A stretch of DNA of 55,978 nucleotides. It comes from an archaeon. Its GTDB lineage: Archaea; Thermoproteota; Nitrososphaeria; Nitrososphaerales; Nitrosopumilaceae. The position numbers and the translations under genes are program-made. Below are positions 16,917 to 26,040 of this stretch, one piece after another. The stretch's first letter is position 1. Every line of letters begins with the position of its first letter. The stretch covers positions 1-55,978 of the forward strand of contig JAJRWR010000007.1 in NCBI GenBank assembly GCA_024276695.1, written 5' to 3'. Below the pieces are notes generated by a model. That model did not search any database and was not told where the DNA came from. It saw only the letters and a list, made by a program, of their open reading frames with translations.

Positions 16917-18116
16917 ATGACTCAAAAGGGAATTCTTGCATTTTCGGGGGGATTAGATACATCAGTTGTTGTAAAATATCTTCAAGATGAACATGACATG
17001 GATGTCATTACAGTTACTGTAGATGTTGGGCAAGGTGATGATTGGAAAAAGATTACGGCTAAAGCAAAAAAACTCGGTGTAAAAAAACACTATAACATTG
17101 ATGCAAAAAAAGAATTTGTCAAAGATTACATTTTTCCATCAATCAAAGCAAATGCTCTTTATCAAAAAAAATATTGCCTTGCAACTGCCCTTGCTAGACC
17201 ATTAATTGCAGAAAAAGTTTTAGAAATTGCAAAAAAAGAAAAAGTAACATCACTTGCACATGGTTGTTCGGGAAAAGGAAATGATCAAGTAAGATTTGAT
17301 ATCACATTACGTTCAGGTTCTGATCTTCCAATCATAGCTCCAATTCGAGATAAAAACTTGGATAGAGATACGGAATTAAAGTTTGCAAAAAAACATGGGA
17401 TTGAAATCGATACAGTTGCTAAAAAATTCAGCATTGATCAAAACTTGTGGGGTCGTGCAATAGAAGGAGGAGTGTTGGAGGATCCATACAACGAACCACC
17501 TGATGATGCATTCATTTGGGTTAAAACAAAAAACTTACCAGATAAGCCAACATATTTAGAAATTAAATTTACTAAAGGAATTCCAATTGGAGTAGATGGA
17601 AAAATAATGGAACCACTGAAACTAATAGAATACATTAACAAAAAAGCCGGCAATGCAGGTGTTGGAATAGTTGATCATATCGAAGACAGAGTTGTAGGAA
17701 TCAAATCTCGTGAAGTATATGAAACTCCAGCAGCAACATGTCTAATTGAAGCTCATACAGATTTAGAAAAAATGGTCCACACCAAACATGAAAACAAGTT
17801 CAAGTCAATGATTGATGATGAATGGGCATATTTGGTCTATTCAGGACTCTGGCAAGATCCTCTAAAAACAGATCTTGATGGGTTCATCGAGGCATCACAA
17901 AAACCGGTTTCAGGAACAGTGAAGTTAAAAATGTACAAAGGAGGTCTCAGAGTTGTTGGAAGAAAGTCCAATAATTCATTGTACAGTCATGATATTGCAA
18001 CTTATGGAGTAGAATCAACATTTGATCAAAGATTGGCCAAAGGATTTGTAGAATTATGGGGAATGCAGTCAACAGAAGCTAATAAATTACAAAAGAAAGG
18101 GTCAACAAAAACATGA
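16917..18116 (+). CDS. argG: Argininosuccinate synthase
   Basis: The protein is 399 aa. I place the start at ATG 16917, giving MTQKGILAFSGGLDTSV; a longer TTG-started frame from 16866 only adds unconserved residues. The PP-loop AFSGGLDTSV (8-17) binds ATP, and later motifs DVGQGDDW, AHGCSGKGNDQVRF and EGGVLEDPYNEPP are characteristic. It condenses citrulline and aspartate in the last stage of arginine synthesis. It heads the argG-lysW-argX-lysYZJ-lysM run and its stop overlaps the lysW start (ATGA), so the cluster is translationally coupled. Confidence 0.95.
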   Translation: MTQKGILAFSGGLDTSVVVKYLQDEHDMDVITVTVDVGQGDDWKKITAKAKKLGVKKHYNIDAKKEFVKDYIFPSIKANALYQKKYCLATALARPLIAEKVLEIAKKEKVTSLAHGCSGKGNDQVRFDITLRSGSDLPIIAPIRDKNLDRDTELKFAKKHGIEIDTVAKKFSIDQNLWGRAIEGGVLEDPYNEPPDDAFIWVKTKNLPDKPTYLEIKFTKGIPIGVDGKIMEPLKLIEYINKKAGNAGVGIVDHIEDRVVGIKSREVYETPAATCLIEAHTDLEKMVHTKHENKFKSMIDDEWAYLVYSGLWQDPLKTDLDGFIEASQKPVSGTVKLKMYKGGLRVVGRKSNNSLYSHDIATYGVESTFDQRLAKGFVELWGMQSTEANKLQKKGSTKT

Positions 18117-18280
18117 ACTGTCCAGAATGTGATGCAACACTAAACATCCCAGACGATGCCGCTGTAGGAGAAATAATTTCCTGCCCTGATTGTGGCGCTG
18201 ACTTTGAAATCTCAAAAAAAGATGGATCAAATGTTGAGCTTAAACAAGCAGAAACTGTAGGCGAAGACTGGGGAGAATAA
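18113..18280 (+). CDS. lysW: LysW-type amino-group carrier protein, arginine-side copy
   Basis: The protein is 55 aa: ATG at 18113 overlaps the argG stop and the TAA overlaps the next gene's ATG. Two CxxC pairs (C3/C6, C25/C28) form a zinc ribbon, the body is acidic, and the C-terminus is VGEDWGE, the canonical LysW tail. The gamma-carboxyl of the final Glu is linked to the amino group of the substrate (glutamate for arginine, aminoadipate for lysine), protecting it during synthesis. Position between argG and the ArgX ligase indicates the arginine branch, although in other archaea one LysW serves both. Confidence 0.93.
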   Translation: MNCPECDATLNIPDDAAVGEIISCPDCGADFEISKKDGSNVELKQAETVGEDWGE

Positions 18281-19136
18281 TGTCAAAAGTTTGTATTGTC
18301 TTTGACCGCTTAAGAGCGGAAGAAAAGATGTTACAAAAAGAAGCATCCGAATTAGGACACGATGCATTGATGTTAGATGCAAAAATTACTCAAATCAATA
18401 CAGACAGTAAAAAAGAGGATTTTGATTTTGGAGATGTTGTTTTAGAAAGATGTGTTAGTTATTTTAGAGGTCTTCATTTTACAGCTAGTCTAGAATTCAT
18501 GGACATTTCAGTGTTAAATAAATTTGCAGTTGCAAATATTTGTGGAAATAAAATGTTTATGACATTACTTTTGAAAAAAATAACATACCAACACCAAAAA
18601 CATATTTTTCATTTTCAAGTGAAAGTGCAGTAGAAAATTTAGAAAAAGTTGGATTCCCCTTAGTGATAAAACCAGTAATAGGTAGCTGGGGAAGAGGAGT
18701 AATGCCACTTAAAGATAAAGATACCATGGAAGCAGTTTTTGAAATTAGAGACATTACCGATAGTCCTCATGATAGGATTTACTATTTACAAGAATTAATC
18801 AAAAGACCCCCAAGAGATATCAGAGTTATCACAGTGGGGGATGAGCCCATTGCAGCCATGTATAGAAAATCTTCAGGTGGATTTAAGACAAATATTGCAC
18901 TAGGGGCAGACCCCGAACTTTGTGTGATCACAAAAGAAATGGAGGATATGGCAGTAAAAGCATCAAAAGCTATGGGTAGTGGAATTTTAGGAATAGACAT
19001 GATGGAAGATGATGAAAGAGGATTAGTTGTTCATGAGGTCAACAATACAGTAGAATTCAAAGGATTAGCAAGAGTGGCACAACGAAATATACCAAAAAAG
19101 ATGGTAGAGTATGCTCTAAGCTACGTTAGAAAATAA
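18280..19136 (+). pseudogene. argX: ArgX: glutamate-LysW ligase, broken by a one-base frameshift
   Basis: This is an ATP-grasp ligase of the LysX/ArgX/RimK family, in two frames. The first covers the N-terminus to LLLKK (about residue 100) and reads out of frame at the seven-A run 18574-18580; the second continues from about 18580 to 19136. Restoring one A gives ...LLKKNNIPTPKTY..., a family-like join. Downstream features are VIKPVIGSWGRGVM, RPPRDIRV, GGFKTNIALG and HEVNNTVEFKG. Position next to argG and the tail ending in VEFKGLARVAQRN rather than EYKN suggest the glutamate-specific ArgX. Coding on both sides is undamaged, so a homopolymer base-call error is likely. Confidence 0.8.
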
Positions 19137-19164
19137 ATTATACTCCATTAGAAGGTGTTTTATC

Positions 19165-20211
19165 ATGAAAGTAGGAGTTGTAGGGGCATCAGGATATGTA
19201 GGTGGAGAGACACTTCGTCTTCTTGTCAACCACCCAGATGTAGAGATCTCAATGGTTACATCAAGACAACACGTGGGGGAGTATCTACATAGAATCCAAC
19301 CAAGTTTGAAAGGGTTTACTGATCTTACATTTTCAGAATTAGATTATGATAAATTAACAGACAAATGTGATGTTGTTTTTACAGCAGTACCTCATGGAAC
19401 TGCAACTGAAATTGTAAAGGCACTGTATGATAGAGGGGTCAAGATAATTGATTTGAGTGCAGATTATAGATTACATAACCAAGATGCATATGACAAATGG
19501 TATGGTTGGGAACATCCACATCCAGACTATTTAGAAAAATCAGTTTTTGGAGTTCCAGAATTACATAGAGATAAAATTAAAAATGCACAACTAGTTTCTT
19601 GCCCAGGATGCATGGCCGTAACATCAATGTTAGCACTTGCACCATTGATTCGAAATAATCTAATTGATGAAGACCATATTATTGTTGATTCAAAAATAGG
19701 TTCATCTGGTGCAGGTTCAGGTTCTGGAACTGCACATGCAATGAGAGCAGGAGTAATCAGACCATATAAACCAGCAAAACATAGACACACTGGTGAAATT
19801 GAACAAGAGCTTAGTGAAATTGCAGGACATAAAATTCGTGTTTCAATGAGTCCACATGCAGTTGATGTGGTTCGAGGCATCTTATGTACAAACCACACAT
19901 TCTTGAAAAAAGATATTGAAGAAAAAGAGTTGTGGAAATTATATCGTCAAGCTTATGGTGAAGAGCAATTCGTCAGATTAATTCGAGATAAAAAAGGATT
20001 GTATAAATTCCCAGATCCAAAATTCCTAGTGGGTTCAAACTTTTGTGATATTGGATTTGATTTAGATGAAGATAATAACAGATTGATTGCATTGTCTGCA
20101 TCAGATAATTTAATGAAAGGCGCAGCAGGTTCTGCAATTCAAAACATGAATGTTATGTGTGGTTTTGATGAAATGGACGGACTCAGATATACTCCACTAA
20201 CTCCTGTTTAG
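19165..20211 (+). CDS. lysY: N-acyl-aminoacyl-phosphate reductase LysY/ArgC
   Basis: The protein is 348 aa. The N-terminal Rossmann motif GASGYVGGE (7-15) binds NADPH and the active-site Cys lies in SCPGC (C149). It reduces LysW-bound glutamyl or aminoadipyl phosphate to the semialdehyde. In archaea with LysW one enzyme typically serves both arginine and lysine, and only one copy is present here. It follows argX by 28 bp and precedes lysZ by 2 bp in the same transcription unit. Confidence 0.92.
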   Translation: MKVGVVGASGYVGGETLRLLVNHPDVEISMVTSRQHVGEYLHRIQPSLKGFTDLTFSELDYDKLTDKCDVVFTAVPHGTATEIVKALYDRGVKIIDLSADYRLHNQDAYDKWYGWEHPHPDYLEKSVFGVPELHRDKIKNAQLVSCPGCMAVTSMLALAPLIRNNLIDEDHIIVDSKIGSSGAGSGSGTAHAMRAGVIRPYKPAKHRHTGEIEQELSEIAGHKIRVSMSPHAVDVVRGILCTNHTFLKKDIEEKELWKLYRQAYGEEQFVRLIRDKKGLYKFPDPKFLVGSNFCDIGFDLDEDNNRLIALSASDNLMKGAAGSAIQNMNVMCGFDEMDGLRYTPLTPV

Positions 20212-20213
20212 AA

Positions 20214-21017
20214 ATGATTACAATCAAAATTGGCGGAAGTGTGGTAGATGATTTACATCCATCAACAATTTTAGATATTAAAAAAATTGCCGAAACAGAA
20301 GGAATAATCATTGTTCATGGAGGGGGAAAAGAAGTAACAAAAGTTTGTGAACAATTAGGGAAAGAGCCAAAATTTGTAACATCACCAAGTGGTATCAAAA
20401 GCAGATATACTGACAAAGAAACATCAGAAATTTTCACAATGGTAATGTCAGGTAGAATAAACAAAGCAATTGTTCAAATGCTTCAGAAAAATGGCATTAA
20501 TGCAATTGGTCTTTCAGGAGTAGATGCAAAAGTTATTGAAGCTGACAGAAAAAAGAAGTTGCTCATAGTTAACGAAAAAGGTAGAAAACAAGCAATTGAT
20601 GGAGGATATACTGGGAAAATTAGGGAAGTAAATTCAAAATTCATAAAATCACTTATGGAGCAAGGTCTTACGCCTGTAATTTCACCCATTGCAATAAGCG
20701 AAGAATCAGAATTTCTCAACATAGATGGAGACAGAGCTGCAGCATATGTAGCAGGCAAGGTCGGTTGTGATAAAGTATTATTCATCACAAATGTTGATGG
20801 ATTATTAATGGATGATAAACTAGTTCCAAAACTAACATTAGCAGAAGCAAAAGAAATCAGACCAAAGATTGGACCTGGAATGGAAAAGAAGATTTTGGCA
20901 TCCACTGAAGCATTAGACATGGGCGTTAAAGAAGCATTAATTGGAAATGGTCAGAGAGAAAATCCAATTTCATCAGCTATAGCACACGATAATTGTACGG
21001 TGATTGAACATGAGTGA
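20214..21017 (+). CDS. lysZ: LysW-aminoadipate/glutamate kinase LysZ/ArgB
   Basis: The protein is 267 aa of the amino-acid kinase fold: IKIGGSVVDD at the start, HGGGKEV (35-41) for phosphate binding, and GLSGVDAKVIEA. C-terminal elements are DGDRAAAYVAGKVGCDKVLFITNVDG (two pieces) and GPGMEKKI. It phosphorylates the delta/gamma carboxyl of the carrier-bound substrate. Two bp separate it from lysY and its last codons overlap the lysJ start, consistent with coupled translation. Confidence 0.92.
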   Translation: MITIKIGGSVVDDLHPSTILDIKKIAETEGIIIVHGGGKEVTKVCEQLGKEPKFVTSPSGIKSRYTDKETSEIFTMVMSGRINKAIVQMLQKNGINAIGLSGVDAKVIEADRKKKLLIVNEKGRKQAIDGGYTGKIREVNSKFIKSLMEQGLTPVISPIAISEESEFLNIDGDRAAAYVAGKVGCDKVLFITNVDGLLMDDKLVPKLTLAEAKEIRPKIGPGMEKKILASTEALDMGVKEALIGNGQRENPISSAIAHDNCTVIEHE

Positions 21018-22191
21018 AGACCAATTTATGGGAAACCTCTATCAGAGATTTCCAGTTACGATTGAAAAAGGTGAAGGATCTCATGTTTGGGATATCGATG
21101 GAAAAGAATACATCGATTGTATGGGAGGATACGGAGTAGCATTAGTTGGTCATAAAAATAAAAGAGTCAACGATGCGATAAAAGAACAAATTGATAAAAT
21201 CATTACAGTACATAGTTCATTATACAATAAAACCAGAGAAGAATTTTTGAAAACACTTATCGGTTTAGCGCCAAAAGGACTCACACAAGTTCATCTAAAC
21301 AACAGTGGTGCTGAAGCAATTGAAGCCGCAATGAAATTTGCAAGAAAGTTTACAGGTAAAAAAGGAATGGTCGCAATGAAAGGATCCTATCATGGAAAAT
21401 CATTTGGAGCATTATCATTAACGTTTAATCCAAAATATAGAAAAGCATTTGCTCCTCTTGTTGAGAAAGTTTCATTTGCATCATATGGAGATATAGAATC
21501 GCTACGTGTAGTAATTGATGATGATACAGCATTTGTTATTTTAGAACCAATACAAGGTGAAAGTGGAATTATAGTTGCACCTGAAGAATTTCTACAAGAA
21601 GTTAGAAAAATTTGTGATGAGAAAGGAATTGTGTTAATTTTTGACGAAATTCAAGCTGGTTTAGGTAGGACTGGACGATTATGGGCTTGTGATCATTGGA
21701 ATACTGCACCAGACATTTTGTGTCTTGCAAAAGGAATTGCTGGTGGCGTACCAATGGGGGCAACTCTAACGAGACCAGATATTTTAGCATCAATAAGTAA
21801 AGGAGAACATTCATCAACATTTGGAGGAAACCCAATCTCTTGTGCTGCAGGAATTGCAGCTCTCAAAGCACTTACAGAAGATGGATTAATTGAGAATTCA
21901 GAGAAGATGGGAAAATTATTCAGGGAAGGATTAGAAAAGTTGAAAGAAAAGCACACAATGATCAGAGAAGTTAGAGGTAAAGGTCTCATGATAGGAATAG
22001 AGATGAAATTTGAAGTTAGAGATATTTTAATGGCATTAATAAAAAAAGGAGTATTAATGCTATATTCGGGAAGAAATATTCTCAGAATTCTTCCTCCACT
22101 AGTAATATCTGAAGAAGATGTAACAAAAGTTTTACATGCTCTTGATTCCACACTTACTGAAGAGGAGCAAAAAAGAAATGTACAAGGATAA
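21010..22191 (+). CDS. lysJ: LysW-semialdehyde aminotransferase LysJ/ArgD
   Basis: The protein is a class III PLP aminotransferase of 393 aa. I prefer ATG 21010 over the upstream in-frame TTG 21004. PLP features are present: NNSGAEAIEAA, the FDEIQAGLGRTG segment, and the Schiff-base lysine K241 in LAKGIAGGVPMG. It converts the carrier-bound semialdehyde to LysW-lysine or LysW-ornithine using glutamate. The start overlaps lysZ by 8 nt and the end overlaps lysM by 14 nt, so it sits inside the same operon. Confidence 0.92.
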   Translation: MSEDQFMGNLYQRFPVTIEKGEGSHVWDIDGKEYIDCMGGYGVALVGHKNKRVNDAIKEQIDKIITVHSSLYNKTREEFLKTLIGLAPKGLTQVHLNNSGAEAIEAAMKFARKFTGKKGMVAMKGSYHGKSFGALSLTFNPKYRKAFAPLVEKVSFASYGDIESLRVVIDDDTAFVILEPIQGESGIIVAPEEFLQEVRKICDEKGIVLIFDEIQAGLGRTGRLWACDHWNTAPDILCLAKGIAGGVPMGATLTRPDILASISKGEHSSTFGGNPISCAAGIAALKALTEDGLIENSEKMGKLFREGLEKLKEKHTMIREVRGKGLMIGIEMKFEVRDILMALIKKGVLMLYSGRNILRILPPLVISEEDVTKVLHALDSTLTEEEQKRNVQG

Positions 22192-22597
22192 AGTAGACGA
22201 AAAAATTATTGGATATTTGAAAGAAGATTCTAGAGAATCATTTGTAGACATAGGTAAAAAACTCAAACTATCAGAATCAGCAGTTAGAAGACGTGTAAAA
22301 AATCTAGTAGACAGTGGAACTATTAAGAAATTTACTTTAGAACTTGGCGAAGAAAATACTACAAGTGCAATTGTTTTAGTGTCAGTTGATTCTGCAACAG
22401 ACACATCCAAAGTATCATTAAAACTTGCAAAATTAGATGGTGTCAAAACAGTTTATGAAATTACTGGCCAATATGACATTACAACAATTATGAGTGCAAC
22501 AAATATTGCAGAAATTAACAGTAGTATTGATGCACTTAGAAAGATTTCAGGCGTTGTAGATACCAATACAGTAATTATTTTGAAAAAAATAATCTAA
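22178..22597 (+). CDS. lysM: LysM-type Lrp/AsnC regulator
   Basis: The protein is 139 aa from ATG 22178, overlapping lysJ. The N-terminal HTH is DEKIIGYLKEDSRESFVDIGKKLKLSES (residues about 7-34) followed by a RAM ligand domain (TTSAIVLVSVDSA... GVKTVYEITGQYDITTIM). In Sulfolobus the Lrp paralog LysM regulates the lysine operon with lysine as effector. Position at the end of lysYZJ supports the same role here. It is smaller than general Lrp but complete. Confidence 0.85.
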   Translation: MYKDKVDEKIIGYLKEDSRESFVDIGKKLKLSESAVRRRVKNLVDSGTIKKFTLELGEENTTSAIVLVSVDSATDTSKVSLKLAKLDGVKTVYEITGQYDITTIMSATNIAEINSSIDALRKISGVVDTNTVIILKKII

Positions 22598-22680
22598 AAA
22601 CGACTTTCGTTTCATAATTTAATTTCAAAACTAATTTAGGATCATAAATGTATTTTTTCAACGAAGCTAGTACGAATATG

Positions 22681-22688
22681 TTTATATC
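22681..22688 (+). promoter_or_regulatory. TATA-like box upstream of lysS
   Basis: TTTATATC begins 34 bp before the lysS ATG at 22715, within the only 117-bp gap inside the lysine/arginine cluster. It marks a second transcription unit (lysS-lysW2-lysX-lysK) with a very short leader. Confidence 0.5.
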
Positions 22689-22714
22689 ATCAATTTAGGA
22701 TAACGATTTCAGTA

Positions 22715-23881
22715 ATGGAAGATCCGAATCACTATGCAAATCTGTATAACTCATATGATAAAAATCCTAAAAAAATTAGGATTTTAGATAGTACACTAAG
22801 AGAGGGTGAACAACATCCAGGTGTTTCATTTACAAATAAACAAAGAATCCAGATTGCATGGATGTTAGATTATTTTGGTGTAGATCAAATTGAAATTTCT
22901 CCAGTAGTTTCAAATGATCATAAAGAAGCAACTAAAACAATTATCAAACAAGGACTAAAAGCAGATATTGTTTCTCATGGTCGTGCACTCAAATCAGATA
23001 TTGATATTTCATTAGATTGTGATGCAAAATGGTGTGCAGCGTATTTAGGAATTTCAGATATTCATCTTAAAGACAAATTACGTATTTCAAGGGAAGAGGC
23101 ACTTGAAAGAGCAGTTGAAACAGTAGAATATGCAAAATCACATGGACTTAAAATTAGATTTACAGTGGAAGATGGAAGTAGAGCAGAACCAGAATTTCTA
23201 TTGAAAGTTTGTAAAGCAATTGAGGAAACAGGAGTGGATAGAATTAGTCTTCCAGATACTGTAGGAATTTTACGTCCAATCGGAATGTATAATTTTGTTA
23301 AAAAAGTAAGAGAAGTAGTAGATGTTCCATTAGATGCACATGTTCACAACGATATTGGCTTTGCAGTTGCCAATGCATTTTCAGCATGTGATGCAGGAGT
23401 GGATCAAATTCATACTACTATTGATGGTATTGGAGAAAGGACAGGAATTCCACCACTTGCAGAAGTTGCAGTAGCATTAACTTACCTATACAAATCACCA
23501 AATGATTTCAGATTGGACATGTTACTTGATCTATCCAGATTAATTGAAGAATACACATCAATCAAACCATATGATTCAAAACCTATTGTAGGTACATCAG
23601 CATACAAACACAAAGCAGGTACACATCTTGCAGCAATTCTCAAGAATCCTGCTGCCTATGAGCCCATTCCTCCTAGAGCAGTTGGAAATAGAAGAAGAAT
23701 AGTATTTGGGGAACTAGCTGGAAAAACAGGTGCAGCATATTTAATGTCATTATTAGGATTAGAGAAAGACGATGAAGGTGCAAAAGCAGTAGCTGCGGGA
23801 TTAAAGGGTTTAAGAATGGGTGATTTAATAGAGATCCCTCTAGAAGACAGATTTGAAAAAAAGATAATTAATGATAAATAA
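22715..23881 (+). CDS. lysS: Homocitrate synthase (alpha-aminoadipate lysine pathway)
   Basis: The protein is 388 aa of the DRE-TIM metallolyase family. The N-terminal ILDSTLREGEQHPGVSF (23-39) holds the metal-binding Asp and catalytic Arg; HVHND (209-213) supplies two metal-binding His; GIGERTGIPPL is the glycine-rich loop. Length matches homocitrate synthase rather than 2-isopropylmalate synthase, which carries a long C-terminal regulatory domain (about 500 aa). It condenses 2-oxoglutarate and acetyl-CoA as the first step towards aminoadipate. Genes for homoaconitase and homoisocitrate dehydrogenase are not in the window. Confidence 0.85.
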   Translation: MEDPNHYANLYNSYDKNPKKIRILDSTLREGEQHPGVSFTNKQRIQIAWMLDYFGVDQIEISPVVSNDHKEATKTIIKQGLKADIVSHGRALKSDIDISLDCDAKWCAAYLGISDIHLKDKLRISREEALERAVETVEYAKSHGLKIRFTVEDGSRAEPEFLLKVCKAIEETGVDRISLPDTVGILRPIGMYNFVKKVREVVDVPLDAHVHNDIGFAVANAFSACDAGVDQIHTTIDGIGERTGIPPLAEVAVALTYLYKSPNDFRLDMLLDLSRLIEEYTSIKPYDSKPIVGTSAYKHKAGTHLAAILKNPAAYEPIPPRAVGNRRRIVFGELAGKTGAAYLMSLLGLEKDDEGAKAVAAGLKGLRMGDLIEIPLEDRFEKKIINDK

Positions 23882-23903
23882 AGAGGAGTAATGAAGAGAA
23901 ATT

Positions 23904-24071
23904 ATGTCAAAATGTGAAGAATGTGATGCAGATATCTCCGTGCCAAGTGATGCAGTTGAAGGAGAAATCATAACATGTCCAGAATGTGGCGCAAGTTTTG
24001 AATTAGCTAAAGGTTCAAACGGTTTCGATCTAAAGCCTGCCCAAACGGTTGGCGAGGATTGGGGACAGTGA
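23904..24071 (+). CDS. lysW: Second LysW-type carrier protein with C-terminal Gln (EDWGQ)
   Basis: The protein is 55 aa, the same length as the first carrier and clearly homologous: C4/C7 and C25/C28 zinc ribbon, FDLKPAQTVGEDWG near the end. The last codon is CAG, then TGA, so the protein ends EDWGQ instead of the canonical EDWGE. The final Glu side chain is the known attachment point for aminoadipate/glutamate, so a Gln would have to be deamidated first, or the linkage is different. It lies between lysS and lysX, so it is probably the lysine-branch carrier. The TGA overlaps the GTG start of lysX. Confidence 0.9.
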   Translation: MSKCEECDADISVPSDAVEGEIITCPECGASFELAKGSNGFDLKPAQTVGEDWGQ

Positions 24072-24910
24072 ATCCTGACGTTACCATTCTTTACGATACC
24101 ATCCGTTGGGAAGAAAAATCTCTACTAGAAGCAGGTAAAAAAAAGAATATCAGAATCCAAATGGTTGATTGTAAGAAATTGGCAATTGATTTAGAAAAAA
24201 AACCAGAAGATTATGGGGTTGTAATTCAGAGATGTGTAAGTTACTATAGAAATCTACATTCAACTGCAGCTCTTGAAGGAATTGGTGTCAAAGTAATTAA
24301 TTGTCTAAACACGGGAGTTTTCGCAGGAAACAAATTATTTACACATATGTTATTAAAAAAATTTGGAGTTCCAACACCAGATGCAACGGTAGCTTTTTCA
24401 AAAGAAGCGGCTTTACAAGCATTAGATTCACAAGGATATCCAAGAGTGATCAAACCAACAGTTGGTAGTTGGGGCAGATTAATTTCAAAATTAAATGATA
24501 GAGATGCGGCTGAAGGAATTATCGAAAGTAGAGAAAACATGTATCCAATTTATCAGGTTCATTATTTGGAAGAATTTGTAAAAAGACCTCCAAGAGACAT
24601 AAGAGCAATCATGATAGGTGATAAAATAGTTGCAGCAATTTATCGTTCATCTAAACATTGGAAAACCAACATGGCACTTGGAGGAATTGCTGAGCCATGC
24701 AAGGTTACACATGAAATGGAAGAAATGTGTATCAAGGCCAAACATGCAATTGAAGGAGATATCGTAGGTGTAGATTTGATGGAAAGTGATGAGAAAGGAC
24801 TAGTTGTACATGAAGTAAACAACACAACTGAATACAAGAACACAGTAAGAGTTTGTGAGGTGGACATTCCTTCCTTAATGCTAGACTATGCACTGAAGAT
24901 AGAAACGTAA
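24068..24910 (+). CDS. lysX: LysX: aminoadipate-LysW ligase
   Basis: The protein is 280 aa. I choose GTG 24068 (VNPDVTILYDTIRWEE), overlapping the carrier's stop; an in-frame TTG lies 9 nt earlier. It is an ATP-grasp ligase with VIKPTVGSWGRLISK, the basic RPPRDIRA, KHWKTNMALGGIAEPCK, GVDLMESDEKG and VNNTTEYKN. The HWxTNxAxGGxAE and EYKN wording is closer to Thermus LysX than the argX-like gene at 18280 is. It attaches aminoadipate to the carrier with ATP. Overlap with the EDWGQ carrier suggests a dedicated pair. Confidence 0.87.
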   Translation: MNPDVTILYDTIRWEEKSLLEAGKKKNIRIQMVDCKKLAIDLEKKPEDYGVVIQRCVSYYRNLHSTAALEGIGVKVINCLNTGVFAGNKLFTHMLLKKFGVPTPDATVAFSKEAALQALDSQGYPRVIKPTVGSWGRLISKLNDRDAAEGIIESRENMYPIYQVHYLEEFVKRPPRDIRAIMIGDKIVAAIYRSSKHWKTNMALGGIAEPCKVTHEMEEMCIKAKHAIEGDIVGVDLMESDEKGLVVHEVNNTTEYKNTVRVCEVDIPSLMLDYALKIET

Positions 24911-24913
24911 GAA

Positions 24914-26040
24914 TTGGATACACATTTCACAGTAACCCCAAGATTTGTAGTAAAGATGCTAGAAAAAGCACTCAGATTGTACACACCATCTTTGAGTGAA
25001 AAACCAATGGCAGAATTTTTAGCTGATAAATGTGATGATTTAGGTTTTGAAGACATTCAGATTGATGAAGTAGGAAATGTAATAGCAAAGAAAGGTTCAG
25101 GTGTGCCAAGAATCATGTTATGTGGACATATGGATGTAGTTCCAGGCAAAGTCAAAGTCAGAAAAGAAGGAGATTCATTGTATGGTAGGGGGGCATCAGA
25201 TGCTAAAGCACCATTAATGGCAATGTTATTTGCTGCAGCATCCATTCAGAACAATAATGGAACAATAATTTTTGTTGGTGCAGTTGATGAAGAAGGAAAT
25301 GCAACAGGAATCAAAAATCTTGTAAAAAAGAAAATGGATATTGATTATGCTGTTTTGGAGAACCAAGCGGAATCAAAAAAGTGACAATTGCATACAAAGG
25401 AAGATTAGCAATAAATCTCAAAATCAGTGTACCAGATAGTTCTCATGCAAGTGCACCATGGTTATCAAAAAATGCAATTTTAGAATCAATGATTTTTGCG
25501 AGAGAACTAAAAGAAAAATTGGAATCCAACCAGGAGGAAAAGACTAAAGGAATGTTATTGACTGCAACCATGACAGAAGTTAATGGTGGAACAAGTCACA
25601 ATGTTACACCAAAAGATTGTGAGACAACTTTTGATATTAGAATTCCTGTAGACATGAATTGTAAAACAATTGAACAAAAAATTGCAACATTGGTCAAAGA
25701 AATATCTCAAGAAAGAGAAGTTGAAGCATTTTATTCAATTCTAGACGAAACTGAACCATTTGAGGCACCTCATAATTCACCACTAGTTAGAGCATTTACC
25801 CTAGGAATTATGGAAATTGAACATTCTAGACCAACATTGATCAGAAAAACAGGTACTGGGGACATGAATGTTCTTGGAAATCAATGGGGAATTCCAGTCG
25901 TCACATATGGACCAGGTGATCCTCATGAAGCTCACACAATAGATGAGAAAGTATCAGTGGAGGAGTATCTTAGAGGAATAGAAATTCTCAAGAAAACACT
26001 ACAGCATTTAAAAAGACTTCATGATAAAAAAATTCAGTAA
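24914..26040 (+). pseudogene. lysK: LysK: LysW-lysine/ornithine hydrolase, broken by a one-base frameshift
   Basis: This is an M20-type metallopeptidase that frees lysine or ornithine from the carrier. N-terminal half: MLCGHMDVVPGK (metal His), YGRGASDAKAPL, GAVDEEGNA. C-terminal half: TIAYKGRLAINLK, GGTSHNVTP, HEAHTIDEKV. The halves are in different frames: reading stops at 25383 after DYAVLENQAESKK. Adding one T to the four-T run 25353-25356 restores DYAVFGEPSGIKKVT, with the expected GEPSG motif. Starts at TTG 24914 or ATG 24956 are both possible. No other damage is seen, so a base-call error at the T run is likely. Confidence 0.85.

Noticed and set aside
18570-18585. Programmed frameshift as the preferred reading for argX
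   Set aside because: Possible on an A7 run, but three other genes show the same one-base damage in runs, so a technical cause is simpler.
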